NCBI GenBank assembly: GCA_022821685.1
Contig: JAJEDD010000003.1
Coordinates: 1 to 64,000, forward strand
Source of the DNA: Acidimicrobiia bacterium
GTDB taxonomy: Bacteria; Actinomycetota; Acidimicrobiia; Acidimicrobiales; Aldehydirespiratoraceae
Direction of reading: 5' to 3'
DNA length: 64,000 nucleotides
The first letter of the stretch is position 1, and each line of letters opens with the position of its first letter. Shown piece by piece: positions 52,676-64,000 of the stretch. A program made the translations under genes and the position numbers. Under the pieces are notes generated by a model that had not been told where the DNA came from, did not search any database, and was given only the letters and a program-made list of their open reading frames with translations.

Positions 52676-53752
52676 ATGGCTGAGGGATTGAGACAGTCGC
52701 CGCTGCGGGGCGTGCATGAGCAGGCGGGGGCCAAGCTGGTGCCCTTCGGCGGCTGGAACATGCCCGTGCAGTACGAGACCGGCACGGTGGCCGAGCACAT
52801 GGCCTGCCGCACCGGCGCGGCCATGTTCGACGTGTCGCATCTGGGGACGGTGCGAGTGAGCGGCGCCGCCGCCCACGGCGCGCTGCAGTGGGCGCTGACC
52901 AACGACCTGGACCGGGTCGGGATCGGGTCGGCCCAGTACACCCACCTCCTCGACCCCGCCGACGCCTCCGTGCTCGACGACATCATCGTGTGGTGGACCG
53001 GCCCCGACCGGTTCGACGTGATGCCCAACGCCTCCAACACCGACCGGGTGGTCGGCGCCCTGCAAGAGCAGTCGGGCGACCTCGACGTGGCGGACGTCAC
53101 CGCCGAGCGGGCTGTGATCGCAGTGCAGGGTCCAGAGGCCCGGGCCCGGGTCGCTGCTGCAGGCGGCGGCGAGGTCGCCTCGGTGGGACGGTTCAAGGTG
53201 GCGGCTGGCCGCTTCGGCGAGATCCCGGTGACCGTGGCCGGGACCGGCTACACCGGCGAGGACGGCGTGGAGCTGGCGGTCTCCGTGGACGACGCGGCGA
53301 CCGTGTGGCAGCGGCTGGCCGACGCCGGAGTCACCCCGGCCGGCCTGGGCGCCCGCGACACCCTGCGCCTGGAGGCCGGGCTGCCATTGCACGGGCACGA
53401 ACTGGGTCCCGGCATCACGCCGCTGCAGGCCGGGCTGGGCTGGGTGGTCCGCTGGGACAAGGGCGACTTCAGAGGCCGGGCCGCACTGGAGGCCGAGCGC
53501 CAGTCAGGGCCAGGGCGGCGGCTGCGGGGCCTGCTGGCGGTCAAGGGACGGCCGCCCCGCGACGGCTGCGCCGTCCGGCAGGGCGACACCGAGGTCGGCT
53601 TGGTCACCAGCGGCAACTTCTCGCCGGTGCTGGGCCAGGGCATCGCGCTGGCGTTCCTGGCCCCCGAAGTCGGTGTCGGCGACGATGTGGTCATCGACGT
53701 GCGCGGCCGGAACCTGCCCGCCAAGGTGGTCAGACCTCCTTTCCACCAATAA
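52676..53752 (+). CDS. gcvT: glycine cleavage system T protein (aminomethyltransferase)
   Basis: A 358-residue folate-dependent transferase releasing ammonia and forming methylene-tetrahydrofolate from the H-protein-bound intermediate. Canonical segments are HEQAGAKLVPFGGWNMPVQY, RTGAAMFDVSHLG, GYTGEDGVELAV, GLGARDTLRLEAGLPLHGHE and VTSGNFSPVLGQGIAL. The start MAEGLRQSPL (52676) fits the family; the open frame runs further upstream into the repeat. It ends convergent to aroC with a strong terminator hairpin between them. Confidence 0.95.
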   Translation: MAEGLRQSPLRGVHEQAGAKLVPFGGWNMPVQYETGTVAEHMACRTGAAMFDVSHLGTVRVSGAAAHGALQWALTNDLDRVGIGSAQYTHLLDPADASVLDDIIVWWTGPDRFDVMPNASNTDRVVGALQEQSGDLDVADVTAERAVIAVQGPEARARVAAAGGGEVASVGRFKVAAGRFGEIPVTVAGTGYTGEDGVELAVSVDDAATVWQRLADAGVTPAGLGARDTLRLEAGLPLHGHELGPGITPLQAGLGWVVRWDKGDFRGRAALEAERQSGPGRRLRGLLAVKGRPPRDGCAVRQGDTEVGLVTSGNFSPVLGQGIALAFLAPEVGVGDDVVIDVRGRNLPAKVVRPPFHQ

Positions 53753-53822
53753 CGGATCCTCACCAGACACGGCCGTTCAAGCCACAGGCGCAGCCCGGTG
53801 GGTCGGTGGGTGGCGGCGAGTC

Positions 53823-53862
53823 AAACGACCGACGAGTAGGGCGAAGCCCGTATCGGTCGTTT
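53823..53862. terminator. bidirectional terminator between gcvT and aroC
   Basis: AAACGACCGA (53823-53832) pairs exactly with TCGGTCGTTT (53853-53862). The 20-nt loop contains a second small hairpin GGGC-GAA-GCCC. Both strands end the stem in three T residues. It lies between convergent gene ends, as expected for a shared terminator. Confidence 0.75.
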
Positions 53863-53907
53863 CGGCTCGACGACAGGACCCGCCGACCGGTCTGGCAATA
53901 CTGCCCC

Positions 53908-55014
53908 TCAGGGACGGTCTGGCAGCGGCGGCAGCACGTCTATTGCCGTCTGGCGCAGCCAGTGGTCGGCTAGCACTAGCAGGGCCATGGCTTCCACCAT
54001 GGGCACGGCCCTGGGCAGCACGCAGGGGTCGTGGCGGCCTCGGGCGGCGAGGGTGGCGGCCTCGCCGCCGCGGGTGACGGTCTGCTGCTTCGAGGCGATG
54101 GTGGAGGTGGGCTTGAACGCCACCCGCACCACGATGTTCTCGCCGTTGGAGATGCCGCCCTGCACGCCGCCGGAGCGGTTGGAGGCGGTGTGTATGCCGT
54201 CGCCGGTGTCGGCGGTGAACGGATCGTTGTGGGCCAGGCCGCTGAGCCGGGTTCCGCCGAAGCCGCTGCCGATCTCGAAGCCCTTGGCCGCGGGCAGCGA
54301 CAGCATCGCCCCGGCCAGGGCCGCCTCGAGCTTGTCGAACACCGGCTCTCCCAGTCCGGCGGGCACGCCCCGGCAGACGCATTGCACCACGCCGCCGAGG
54401 GAGTCGCCGTCGCGTCGGGCCGCCTCGATGGCCTCGACCATCGCCTCGGCCGCTGCCGGGTCGGGACAGCGGGTGGGTCCGGCCTCCACATCGGCGCGGG
54501 TGACCGTGTCGGGGTCGGTGGCCGCTTCGATGTCGCGCACCGACTGCACCCAGCCCAGCACCTCGACACCGGTCGCGCTGTGCAGCAGCTTGCGGGCGAT
54601 GGCTGCGGCGGCTACCCGGCCGATGGTCTCGCGGGCCGAGGCCCGGCCACCGCCGGTCCAGTCGCGGAAGCCGTATTTGGTGTCGTAGGTGTAGTCGGCG
54701 TGCGAGGGCCGGTACACGTCGCGCAGGTGCTCGTAGGCCTCGGGCCGGGCGTCGGAGTTGCGAACCAGGATCGCAATCGGCGTGCCGGTGGTGTAGCCGC
54801 CAAACACTCCCGACAGGATCTCGGCGGTGTCGGACTCGGCCCGCTGGGTGACCAGCCGGCTCTGCCCCGGACGGCGCCGGTCGAGATCGGCCTGAATGTC
54901 GGCGAGGTCGAGGGCCAGCCTGGGCGGGCACCCATCCACCACCACCCCCACACCGCCACCATGCGACTCGCCGAAGGTGGCAACCCTGAACAGGGCGCCG
55001 AAAGTGCTGGCCAT
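53908..55014 (-). CDS. aroC: chorismate synthase
   Basis: A 368-residue FMNH2-dependent enzyme for the last shikimate step (EPSP to chorismate). Signatures are [97 protein letters not shown] and [17 protein letters not shown]. The start MASTFGAL (55014) is the family start; the frame stays open upstream. It is monocistronic and convergent with gcvT. Confidence 0.97.
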   Translation of the reverse strand: MASTFGALFRVATFGESHGGGVGVVVDGCPPRLALDLADIQADLDRRRPGQSRLVTQRAESDTAEILSGVFGGYTTGTPIAILVRNSDARPEAYEHLRDVYRPSHADYTYDTKYGFRDWTGGGRASARETIGRVAAAAIARKLLHSATGVEVLGWVQSVRDIEAATDPDTVTRADVEAGPTRCPDPAAAEAMVEAIEAARRDGDSLGGVVQCVCRGVPAGLGEPVFDKLEAALAGAMLSLPAAKGFEIGSGFGGTRLSGLAHNDPFTADTGDGIHTASNRSGGVQGGISNGENIVVRVAFKPTSTIASKQQTVTRGGEAATLAARGRHDPCVLPRAVPMVEAMALLVLADHWLRQTAIDVLPPLPDRP

Positions 55015-55179
55015 CCGTCCAGCATACGGACCACCCCGCTGAGCAAGTGGCTGCGCCCGTTGCAGCCCGCGCCAGGCGCTCCCGGTCACCCCTTGACCAG
55101 GTTGCTCGCCCCGCTTACGGTCCCGGTCCTTGTTGACATGTCGGCCTCAATGCCGACGCCCCTGAATTTGGAGGTTTGA

Positions 55180-55767
55180 ATGATGAAGCGACCACTGGCG
55201 CTCCTCGCGTTGATCGCCGCCATAGCGGTGCTGGCAACCACAGTGGCGGCTCCCGCTGCGGCTGGTGAGCCAGCGCCGAGTGAATCGGATCGAACGGAGT
55301 CAAGCCGGGCTGAGACGGGTCCGGACAAACAGGAAAGGAAGGATCAGTCCGCGAGCGATCGAGACGCCCGCTCGGCTAGATGGCCGGGTCGCCACTGCAG
55401 ATTCCAGGCGGAAGCCCATTGGCCTCACCACTCGGGCAACGACGCATCAGGGCACGGCAACTGGACGAACACCTCAAGTCCCAAGAGTCGGTGTCCAGAT
55501 CGAGCCTACGTGACAGTGCATCTTCAGGCATACGGATGTCTACACGTATATCCGTACACCTGTCACTGGCGTACACAGCTGACCAAGACGAAGCATGCAC
55601 GCTCCGAAGATCAGGTGCCGGTTCACGTTCCATGCGAGCGACGAGTACCGGGAGCGTGGCGAACCTATACCGTCGTCCGGGTTCCCATCGATGGGTGGTT
55701 CGACAAGCGTGCCACAAGAGCATCTGAAGAGAAGCAACTCAACTGTCGGCCGCGAGACCTGCGATAG
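55180..55767 (+). CDS. hypothetical secreted protein, basic and Cys-containing
   Basis: A 195-residue protein with a clear Sec signal peptide (MMKRPLALLALIAAIAVLAT, then TVAAPAAAGEP, cleavage near AAAG). A low-complexity polar stretch (SESDRTESSRAETGPDKQER) follows, then a domain with His, aromatic residues and six Cys (RHCRF, SRCPD, YGCLHVYPYTCHW, VPCERR, LNCRPR), probably disulfide-bonded outside the cell. No family is recognised. GGAGG precedes the ATG. A TTGACC (55093-55098) / TACGGT (55116-55121) pair with 17-bp spacing may be its promoter. It overlaps the next gene by 1 nt (TAGTG). The base composition is less GC-rich than its neighbours'. Confidence 0.6.
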   Translation: MMKRPLALLALIAAIAVLATTVAAPAAAGEPAPSESDRTESSRAETGPDKQERKDQSASDRDARSARWPGRHCRFQAEAHWPHHSGNDASGHGNWTNTSSPKSRCPDRAYVTVHLQAYGCLHVYPYTCHWRTQLTKTKHARSEDQVPVHVPCERRVPGAWRTYTVVRVPIDGWFDKRATRASEEKQLNCRPRDLR

Positions 55768-56342
55768 TGTCGGTCATGCTGAGTGCAGCCTTCTTTGGAG
55801 TGCATTGCGAGTTGCACGACCGTGTCACCAGCTCTCAGGTCGTGCACGATCATTTCACGCTCTCAAGGCAGGAAGCAGAGGCCTTGGCCGGCGGGCGTCT
55901 CGCCAAGAACGATCTCCTGCCTGAGTGCAGCGTCGGTCCGCAGCCTGTTCGCGGTTCTGTTCCTTTCGAGACTGGATGGTTCAGGCGACGCTCGGGGGAG
56001 CGCAGGAAGCGCAGAGAGCAAGAGGTCAGCCTCATCTTCGTAGAATTCGTGGAATTGAGCGACAGCAGACGCGTCGTTGTGAGAAGCGACCGTGGATTGA
56101 ACAGGGGTTCCTCAGATAAGCGAGGCCCGTGGTATGGGGAGACTTGCGAGGGTCTTGCCCACAGTGTGCGCGAGTGTTTCCGACAGTATGAAGTGGATCG
56201 ACCGTCTCGACCCGAATGGGTAAGCGATCGCCTACAGCGTTTGTATGGCATCGATGTCGATTACGCGTCCATAGAGGCCGCGCTACGCGCCCCGCGCCAG
56301 GTCGAACTCGGCCTGCGCCTCCGGCAGGTGCTGCCAGTCTGA
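55767..56342 (+). CDS. hypothetical protein, partner of the secreted protein
   Basis: A predicted 191-residue soluble protein without signal peptide or membrane segment. It is charged and basic in the middle (FRRRSGERRKRREQEVS), then has a strand-rich part (LIFVEFVELSDSRRVVVRSD) and a helical C-terminus (DRLQRLYGIDVDYASIEAAL). I recognise no family. Start GTG 55767 overlaps the upstream stop (TAGTG); ATG 55776 is an alternative. The coupling suggests a two-gene unit with the secreted protein, perhaps an export or modification partner or an immunity-type protein, but nothing confirms this. Confidence 0.5.
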   Translation: MSVMLSAAFFGVHCELHDRVTSSQVVHDHFTLSRQEAEALAGGRLAKNDLLPECSVGPQPVRGSVPFETGWFRRRSGERRKRREQEVSLIFVEFVELSDSRRVVVRSDRGLNRGSSDKRGPWYGETCEGLAHSVRECFRQYEVDRPSRPEWVSDRLQRLYGIDVDYASIEAALRAPRQVELGLRLRQVLPV

Positions 56343-56460
56343 TTTTGCTGAGTGACACCGGATCGCTAGTTGGCTGCTCGGGCTAATGGGGCTTGCTCGC
56401 TCTAACCTTGAGCCGTAGCAAGATTTGTAATATTGACTTGGTGCCTTGTAAGGTTTGGCT

Positions 56461-56703
56461 GTGACTGTTGTCGAGCATCGGGTGTCGCAACGGGGGCAGA
56501 TGGCTCTTCCCGCCGAGATTCGTCGACGATGGAACCTTGACGAAGGCGGATCCGTCGAGATCGCCGACCTCGGCACCGCCTTGTTAGTCGCACCCGGGAA
56601 CCGTGGCGGACTGCGGGGATTGCTGGTCGAGGCCATCGCCCGGGCTGGCGGCTATCCGGCGCTTTCGGAGAGTATCGCAGCCGCGGAACCTGATCTGGCG
56701 TGA
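56461..56703 (+). CDS. AbrB/SpoVT-type antitoxin
   Basis: An 80-residue protein with an N-terminal swapped-hairpin AbrB domain: VEHRVSQRGQMALPAEIRRR then WNLDEGGSVEIADLGTALLV. It binds DNA as a dimer and likely represses its own operon while its C-terminus (LLVEAIARAGGYPALSES) binds the toxin. The start is GTG 56461 with AAGG upstream; a TTG at 56455 is possible. The upstream region is AT-rich. The stop overlaps the GTG start of a PIN-like gene, as in toxin-antitoxin operons. Confidence 0.78.
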   Translation: MTVVEHRVSQRGQMALPAEIRRRWNLDEGGSVEIADLGTALLVAPGNRGGLRGLLVEAIARAGGYPALSESIAAAEPDLA

Positions 56704-57149
56704 ACGTCGGTGCGGACACGGTCCTGATCGACGATCACCTCCTGCTGCGTGTACTGCTCGGCGATGAGCCCGCCACGCTAAGACCGGGCGGAGCGCGGCT
56801 TGCGACCACCGGACTGTGGTACCACCGCCTATGCCGGGCGCTGAGCGACGATGCGGTCATCGGCACGATGTCGCGCCAGTTGGGTGGGGTGGCCCGCTCT
56901 GCTGCCGCTGAGACCGTGGCGGCGGTCGTCCGTTTGCCTTCAAGCATCGAGTTGGTGTCGCTGCGCACGTTGGGGTGGCCGATGGCCCGACTGCTGACCC
57001 GTGGACTTCGTCTCAACCTTCTGTCCCTAGAAGCGGTCGCGGCGACCCTCAGCCTCAATGCCGAGATATGTGTCGCCGCTGACGACCACAACCCTCCTCT
57101 GACCGCTGCGGCCCGCAGCCTGGGACTCTCGCTCCGGTCTATTTCATAA
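56700..57149 (+). CDS. PIN-like toxin candidate paired with the AbrB antitoxin
   Basis: A 149-residue protein. It has an Asp-rich first strand (TVLIDDHLLLRVLLGDEP) and a late strand/helix ICVAADDHNPPLTAAARSLG with Asp pairs, consistent with a PIN ribonuclease fold. The middle is less typical and no clean four-acid set can be assigned, so activity is uncertain. The GTG start overlaps the antitoxin stop (GTGA). It ends convergent to mtr, 11 bp away. Confidence 0.65.
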   Translation: MNVGADTVLIDDHLLLRVLLGDEPATLRPGGARLATTGLWYHRLCRALSDDAVIGTMSRQLGGVARSAAAETVAAVVRLPSSIELVSLRTLGWPMARLLTRGLRLNLLSLEAVAATLSLNAEICVAADDHNPPLTAAARSLGLSLRSIS

Positions 57150-57160
57150 CGCTCTCGCGC

Positions 57161-58519
57161 CTAGAGCTCTAGTAGGGCTTGCTCTACTACCTCTGGCAGG
57201 GCGGGGTGGATGTAGTACTGCTGGGCGGCCATCTGGTCGACCGTCAGGTCGAAGTGCATGCCCTGGATCAGCTGTTGGATCAGGGTGGAGGCCTGGGGGC
57301 CGATGATGTGGGCGCCCAGCAGGCGGCGGGTGTCGGCGCAGGCGATCACCTTCACCGCGCTGTCGGTGTCTTCCATGGCCCAGCCGTAGGCGGCCGAGCT
57401 GTAGGGCTGAACGTGGCTGCGGTAGGGGAGAGCTAGCTGTTGGCAGTCGTGCTCGGTCAGGCCGACGCTGGCCACTTGGGGATCGCCGAACACGGCGTGG
57501 GGGACGAACCGGTGGTCAACCCGGGCCGGATCGTCGGGGTGCGACAGGTTGTGGCGCACCACCCGGGCCTCGTGGTTGGCGACATGCTTGAGCTGGACCG
57601 GGTTGGTTGCGTCGCCCAGCGCCCACACGCCCGCGGCGGTGGTGCGGAGCTGGTCGTCGGTGACGATGTATCCGGCCGGGTCGCAGTCGATGCCTCCGGT
57701 GGCCGCGTCCAGCCGGTCGCCGTTGGGGACTCGGCCGGTGGCCACCAGCAGCTCGTCGGCTCGCAGCTCGTGGCGCCCGGCGCCGTCCTCCACGACCAGG
57801 ACCACCTCGGCGCCCTGCCGGCGGGCATCCAGTACCCGGGTGTTGAGCCGCACGTCGAAGCGCCGGCGGTAGGCCGCGGTGAAGCGGCTGCGGATCTCGT
57901 CGTCCTCGCGTCGCAGGAACGTGTTGCCCCGCAGCACGAAGGTCACCTGCGAGCCGAAGGCGCCCAGCACCGAGCCCAGTTCGGCCGCGATGTAGCCGCC
58001 GCCGAGAACCAGCAGCCGCTCTGGCATCCGGTCGAGGCGCATGATCGAGTCGGAGGTGTGGTAGCCGCACTCGGCGAGGCCCGGCACGTCGGGAACCGCG
58101 GGCCGGGCGCCCACCGCCACCACGATCCGCTCGGCGGTGATCGTCTCGTCGCCCACCGCCACCGTGCGGGGCCCGACGAAGAGGGCCGTGTCGGTGTACA
58201 CGGTCACGTTGGGCAGGCCCTCGCGGTAGGCCAGCCCGCCGGAGGCGATGGGGTCGATGCGGCCGAAGACCCGGTCGCGCACCGCGGGCCAGTCGGCGCC
58301 GTTGAAGCTGGTGTCGATACCGAGGCGCTCGGAGTCGGCGGCCAGCGAGGCCACCTCGGCCGCGTACACGAACATCTTCGACGGGATGCAGCCCACGTTG
58401 AGGCAGGTGCCGCCGAAGATCCCGTGCTCGGCCACAGCGACCTCCCAGTCGTCATGCTCGGGCCCGATCACCGAGTTGCCCGAGCCGGCCCCGATGATCA
58501 GCAAGTCAAAATGCCGCAT
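57161..58519 (-). CDS. mtr: mycothione reductase
   Basis: A 452-residue FAD disulfide reductase that regenerates mycothiol with NADPH. The FAD loop is DLLIIGAGSGNSV, the redox pair Cys39/Cys44 lies in GGTCLNVGCIPSKMFVYAAE, the NADPH site is LVLGGGYIAAELGSVLGAFG, and the C-terminal catalytic His is in YYIHPALPEVVEQALLEL. The opening RHFDLLIIGAGSGNS distinguishes it from lipoamide dehydrogenase. Start ATG 58519. It is 29 bp downstream of gcvP on the same strand, an unusual partner, probably just co-transcribed. Confidence 0.93.
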   Translation of the reverse strand: MRHFDLLIIGAGSGNSVIGPEHDDWEVAVAEHGIFGGTCLNVGCIPSKMFVYAAEVASLAADSERLGIDTSFNGADWPAVRDRVFGRIDPIASGGLAYREGLPNVTVYTDTALFVGPRTVAVGDETITAERIVVAVGARPAVPDVPGLAECGYHTSDSIMRLDRMPERLLVLGGGYIAAELGSVLGAFGSQVTFVLRGNTFLRREDDEIRSRFTAAYRRRFDVRLNTRVLDARRQGAEVVLVVEDGAGRHELRADELLVATGRVPNGDRLDAATGGIDCDPAGYIVTDDQLRTTAAGVWALGDATNPVQLKHVANHEARVVRHNLSHPDDPARVDHRFVPHAVFGDPQVASVGLTEHDCQQLALPYRSHVQPYSSAAYGWAMEDTDSAVKVIACADTRRLLGAHIIGPQASTLIQQLIQGMHFDLTVDQMAAQQYYIHPALPEVVEQALLEL

Positions 58520-58548
58520 CGCGCCAAACACTCCGGAGGCCGAGCGTC

Positions 58549-61434
<2,886 letters not shown>

Positions 61435-61476
61435 CGACAGGCGAATCTATACCGGCAGACCGGCCGGCCCATCCAT

Positions 61477-61627
61477 TAGAGGACGCGCAAATAGGTGTGA
61501 GCCAGTCGCGTCGCAGCGGGGCCATTCCCGCTCTTGTTCGCTGCGCTCACGGGCCGCTCGGGCCACGGCCTCGCTCCGTACCCCTGCGTGGATTGCCAGC
61601 GGGATCGATCTATCCGCTCGGCCTCTA
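61477..61627 (+). repeat. dispersed intergenic repeat, copy C
   Basis: This copy starts TAGAGGACGCGCAAATAGGT and ends CGCTCGGCCTCTA, an imperfect inverted pair. The interior has CCCGCTCTTGTTCGCTGCGC then TCACGGGCCGC. It is about 151 bp long, fills the gap between gcvP and fabZ, and its right end abuts the fabZ stop. Confidence 0.82.
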
Positions 61628-61632
61628 GGCGG

Positions 61633-62058
61633 TCAGGGGTCGGCTATCACGAACATGAGGTCGCATTCTGCGGCGATGTTGCCGTCGAGGCGGGCCCGGC
61701 CCGAGCCCCGGCCGGCCCGGCTCGACAGCCGGGTCATCTCGACTTCGAGGTCGAGGGTGTCGCCGGGGCGGGCCTGGCGCCGGAAGCGGGCCCGGTTGAG
61801 CCCGCCAAAAAGCGGCAGCCGCCCGGCGTAGCGCTCGTCGGCGAGCAGCGCCACCGCCCCGAGTTGGGCGATGGCCTCGCACATCAGCACGCCGGGCACG
61901 GTGGGCAGGCCCGGGAAGTGGCCCTCGAAGAAGGGCTCGTCGCCGCGCGGGCACCAGCGGCCGCGAACCCGCTCGCCCGGAACCAGCTCGGTGACCTCGT
62001 CGACGAACAGGAACGGGGGCCGGTGCGGGATTACCTCCTCGGGCCGGGGCAGCCCCAC
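61633..62058 (-). CDS. fabZ: 3-hydroxyacyl-ACP dehydratase, FabZ-type
   Basis: A 141-residue hot-dog-fold dehydratase in fatty-acid elongation. Catalytic His is in [12 protein letters not shown] and Glu in [20 protein letters not shown]. The start is GTG 62058. It is the last gene of a run with hup, fabF, acpP and fabG, supporting a role in type II fatty-acid synthesis. Confidence 0.93.
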   Translation of the reverse strand: MGLPRPEEVIPHRPPFLFVDEVTELVPGERVRGRWCPRGDEPFFEGHFPGLPTVPGVLMCEAIAQLGAVALLADERYAGRLPLFGGLNRARFRRQARPGDTLDLEVEMTRLSSRAGRGSGRARLDGNIAAECDLMFVIADP

Positions 62059-62068
62059 TGGCGGCGGA

Positions 62069-62344
62069 TCAGCCCCGGGCCGCAGCCTTGAGCTTGGCTC
62101 CGGCCTGCATCTTCACCCCGGTGGAGGCCGGGATGTCGACCGCCTCGCCGGTCTGGGGGTTGCGGCCGGTGCGGGCGGCCCGCTGCACGGTCGAGATCTT
62201 GAGGTAGCCAGCCAGGTTGATGTCACCACCTGAGGCCAGCTCGTCGCAGGCGAGTTCCATCAGGCCGTCGATGCACTTGGCGGCATCAGATTGGGACACA
62301 CCGGCCCTGAGGGCCACAGCTGCGACAACATCACGCTTGTTCAT
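62069..62344 (-). CDS. hup: HU-family DNA-binding protein
   Basis: A 91-residue nucleoid protein. The HU fold is complete: [40 protein letters not shown] and the arm signature [15 protein letters not shown]. The C-terminus ([16 protein letters not shown]) lacks the long Lys/Ala tail of many actinobacterial HupB proteins. It is placed 10 bp upstream of fabZ, so the two are probably co-transcribed. The 95-bp gap to fabF may carry its own promoter. Confidence 0.94.
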   Translation of the reverse strand: MNKRDVVAAVALRAGVSQSDAAKCIDGLMELACDELASGGDINLAGYLKISTVQRAARTGRNPQTGEAVDIPASTGVKMQAGAKLKAAARG

Positions 62345-62439
62345 CTATTGCTCCTTTTGAGAGGCGGCGCCGTGCCGCATCCGTTTGCGGCCTGCGACTA
62401 TACGGCCCGCCCTGCCGCGCATCGGGGATACTCGGCCCC

Positions 62440-63627
62440 TTAGCTGGCGGGGGCGATTACCAGGGTGCCGTTGTGGCCGCCGAACCCGAAGGAGTTCGAG
62501 ATCGACACGCCGGGCTCCCAGGCGGCCGCCTCGCCCATCACCACCCGGATCGGCGGCAGGTCAGGATCGAGCACGGTGAGCCCGGCGGTGGGCGGGATGA
62601 GGCGCTTGCGCATCGACAGCACCACCGCCACCGCCTCCAGGGCTCCGGCCGCGCCGAGGCTGTGGCCGGTCACGCCCTTGGTGGAGGTCACCAGCGGACC
62701 CGGCGACGTGCCGAACACCTTCGACAGCGCCTCGGCCTCGGCCGCGTCATTGAGGTCGGTGGAGGTGCCGTGCGCGTTGACGTGGACCACATCGGCGGGA
62801 CGCAAGCCCGCGTCGTCGAGCGCCAGCTGCATGCAGTGCACCGCGCCGCTGCCGCCCGGTGACGGGGCGGTTATGTGATGGGCGTCGGCGGTGGAGGCCG
62901 AGCCGAGCACCTCGGCCAGGATCTGGGCGCCACGGGCCTCCGCCGAGCCCCAGTCCTCGAGCAGCAGCACCGCCGCGCCTTCGCTCATCACGAACCCGTC
63001 ACGCTGGGCGTCGAACGGGCGGCTGACCCCGCTGGAGGACAGTGCGGTCATGTTGGTGAACCCGGCCACCGCGGTCGGGGTGAACGGCGCCTCGGTGCCG
63101 CCGGCCAGCACCGCGTCGCAGCGGCCGTCGGCGATCAGGCGGGAGGCGTTGCCCACTGCGTGAGTGCCGGCCGCGCAAGCGGTGACCACGTTCTCCGACG
63201 GCCCCATCCAGCCGTAGCGCATCGCCAGGGTGGCGCCGCCGGCGTTGGCCATCATCATCGGCACCAGGAACGGCGACACCCGGCGGGGGCCTTTGTTCTT
63301 GAGCACGTCGATCTGCAGCTCCAGGGTGGAGATCCCGCCCACACCGGTGCCGATCATGGTGCCGCAGCGGGTGGGGTCGGCCTCGACCTCGCCGGCCTGG
63401 GCCAGAGCCTGATCGGCGGCCGCCACCAGGAACTGGGTGTAGGGGTCGGAGCGCCGGGCCTCTTTGGGGCTGTCGAAGTGGTCGTTGGGATCGAAGCCGG
63501 TCACCCGCCGCTCACCGACGGGCGCATCTCGGCACAGGCCCTCGAAATAGGCCTCAGTGCCTATGCCGGCCGCCGAGACGACTCCGAGGCCGGTGACTGC
63601 GACCCGCCTGCGCTCGGGCCTGCCCAT
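62440..63627 (-). CDS. fabF: 3-oxoacyl-ACP synthase II (FabF family)
   Basis: A 395-residue condensing enzyme. The Cys-His-His triad is in VTACAAGTHAVGN, VNAHGTSTDLND and KGVTGHSLGAAGALE. The start MGRPERRRVAVTGLG (63627) overlaps the acpP stop by 1 nt (TGATG). Together with acpP and the fabG-like gene it forms the fatty-acid elongation cluster. Confidence 0.95.
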   Translation of the reverse strand: MGRPERRRVAVTGLGVVSAAGIGTEAYFEGLCRDAPVGERRVTGFDPNDHFDSPKEARRSDPYTQFLVAAADQALAQAGEVEADPTRCGTMIGTGVGGISTLELQIDVLKNKGPRRVSPFLVPMMMANAGGATLAMRYGWMGPSENVVTACAAGTHAVGNASRLIADGRCDAVLAGGTEAPFTPTAVAGFTNMTALSSSGVSRPFDAQRDGFVMSEGAAVLLLEDWGSAEARGAQILAEVLGSASTADAHHITAPSPGGSGAVHCMQLALDDAGLRPADVVHVNAHGTSTDLNDAAEAEALSKVFGTSPGPLVTSTKGVTGHSLGAAGALEAVAVVLSMRKRLIPPTAGLTVLDPDLPPIRVVMGEAAAWEPGVSISNSFGFGGHNGTLVIAPAS

Positions 63628-63863
63628 CAGAGCTTCGAGGTGATCAACTCGAACGCCTCGGCCACCGTGCCCACGCCCTCGAGCTCCTCCTCGTCGACGT
63701 TGACGTCGAACTCCTCCTCGAGGGCCATCACCAACTCGACGATGTCGAGGCTGTCGGCGTCCAGATCGTCCGCGAAGTCCGCCTCCGGCACCACGTCGGC
63801 CTCGTCGACTGAGAGCACTTCCACGGTGCACTGCTTGAAGCGCTCGAAGTTCTCATCACTCAC
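63627..63863 (-). CDS. acpP: acyl carrier protein
   Basis: A 78-residue acidic helical protein that carries acyl chains on 4'-phosphopantetheine attached to Ser38 (DLDADSLDIVELV). Length and charge are typical. It is coupled to fabF by a TGATG overlap and follows the fabG-like gene by about 50 bp. Confidence 0.97.
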   Translation of the reverse strand: MSDENFERFKQCTVEVLSVDEADVVPEADFADDLDADSLDIVELVMALEEEFDVNVDEEELEGVGTVAEAFELITSKL

Positions 63864-63916
63864 GGCTCTGTCCTTCCATTCTGGCCTGCGGTAGGGGTTC
63901 CGGTCGCCGCGGCGCC

Positions 63917-64000
63917 TCAGCCCATCGAGAGGCCGCCGTCCACCGCAAGCACGATACCGGTGACGTAGCTCGCGTCCTCCGAGACGAGGAACTCGACCGC
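63917..64000 (-). CDS. fabG: 3-oxoacyl-ACP reductase-like SDR (FabG), 3' end only
   Basis: The last 27 codons of an SDR run into the right window edge. They read VEFLVSEDASYVTGIVLAVD then GGLSMG and stop, the characteristic FabG/SDR C-terminus. The N-terminal cofactor site lies outside the window. Its position just upstream of acpP and fabF makes a fatty-acid 3-oxoacyl-ACP reductase the likely role. Confidence 0.8.
   Translation of the reverse strand, partial: AVEFLVSEDASYVTGIVLAVDGGLSMG

Overview
The window comes from a high-GC actinobacterium. The main evidence is a mycothione reductase (mycothiol is an actinobacterial thiol), several F420/FMN luciferase-like oxidoreductases, and a gcvH / FHA (GarA-type) / MerR / DUF151 / MerR / gcvT / gcvP neighbourhood that matches the one around Rv1826-Rv1832 in Mycobacterium. 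Abundant GTG starts and 1-4 nt start/stop overlaps fit this. The style suggests an uncultured, non-mycobacterial lineage (Acidimicrobiia-like is my guess); no rRNA or tRNA is present to settle it.

Region 1 (about 1-13,000) is a defence island whose genes look visibly lower in GC than the rest. A dual-specificity phosphatase overlaps an ADP-ribosylglycohydrolase. They are followed by a compact CBASS operon: TIR-SAVED effector, CD-NTase with a C-terminal glycine, and an E2-E1 Cap2-like ligase, with no Cap3 protease gene visible. A complete type I restriction-modification operon (hsdM, hsdS, hsdR, all coupled by GTGA overlaps) follows. A convergent two-transmembrane protein with an exact 60-bp internal tandem duplication closes the island.

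Region 2 (13,000-32,650) is mixed metabolism: alpha/beta hydrolases, a vapBC pair with a palindromic operator, a sugar-acid cassette (IlvD/Edd dehydratase, DenD-like dehydrogenase, SDR), katG, an SDR / GcvT-like / acyl-CoA dehydrogenase run, selD (read through an in-frame UGA as a selenoprotein), a SRAP protein, a HIT protein, a CDP-alcohol phosphatidyltransferase, two luciferase-like oxidoreductases, an AhpD-like protein and a rhodanese.

Region 3 (32,696-48,600) is carbohydrate uptake and use: glpD-glpK, an SDR, a LacI regulator, an ABC sugar transporter (lipoprotein with a long Ala-rich stalk and two permeases), a Gfo/Idh oxidoreductase flanked by gene scraps, an aldo-keto reductase, a flavin monooxygenase, a GH13 alpha-glucosidase and the transporter ATPase. 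Three palindromic sites centred on AAACG(T/C)TT lie upstream of the binding protein, the GH13 gene and the ATPase gene, which ties the dispersed pieces into one LacI regulon.

Region 4 (48,650-64,000) is housekeeping: hpt, the gcv/MerR/FHA cluster, aroC, mtr, gcvP, and the fatty-acid genes fabZ, hup, fabF, acpP and the end of a fabG-like gene. A small accessory patch (55,180-57,150) holds an unknown secreted Cys-containing protein, an unknown partner and an AbrB-PIN toxin-antitoxin pair. A roughly 150-bp intergenic repeat with terminal inverted repeats (three near-complete copies, one nearly complete copy in the opposite orientation and some fragments) is scattered through regions 2-4. No intergenic stretch exceeds 300 bp.
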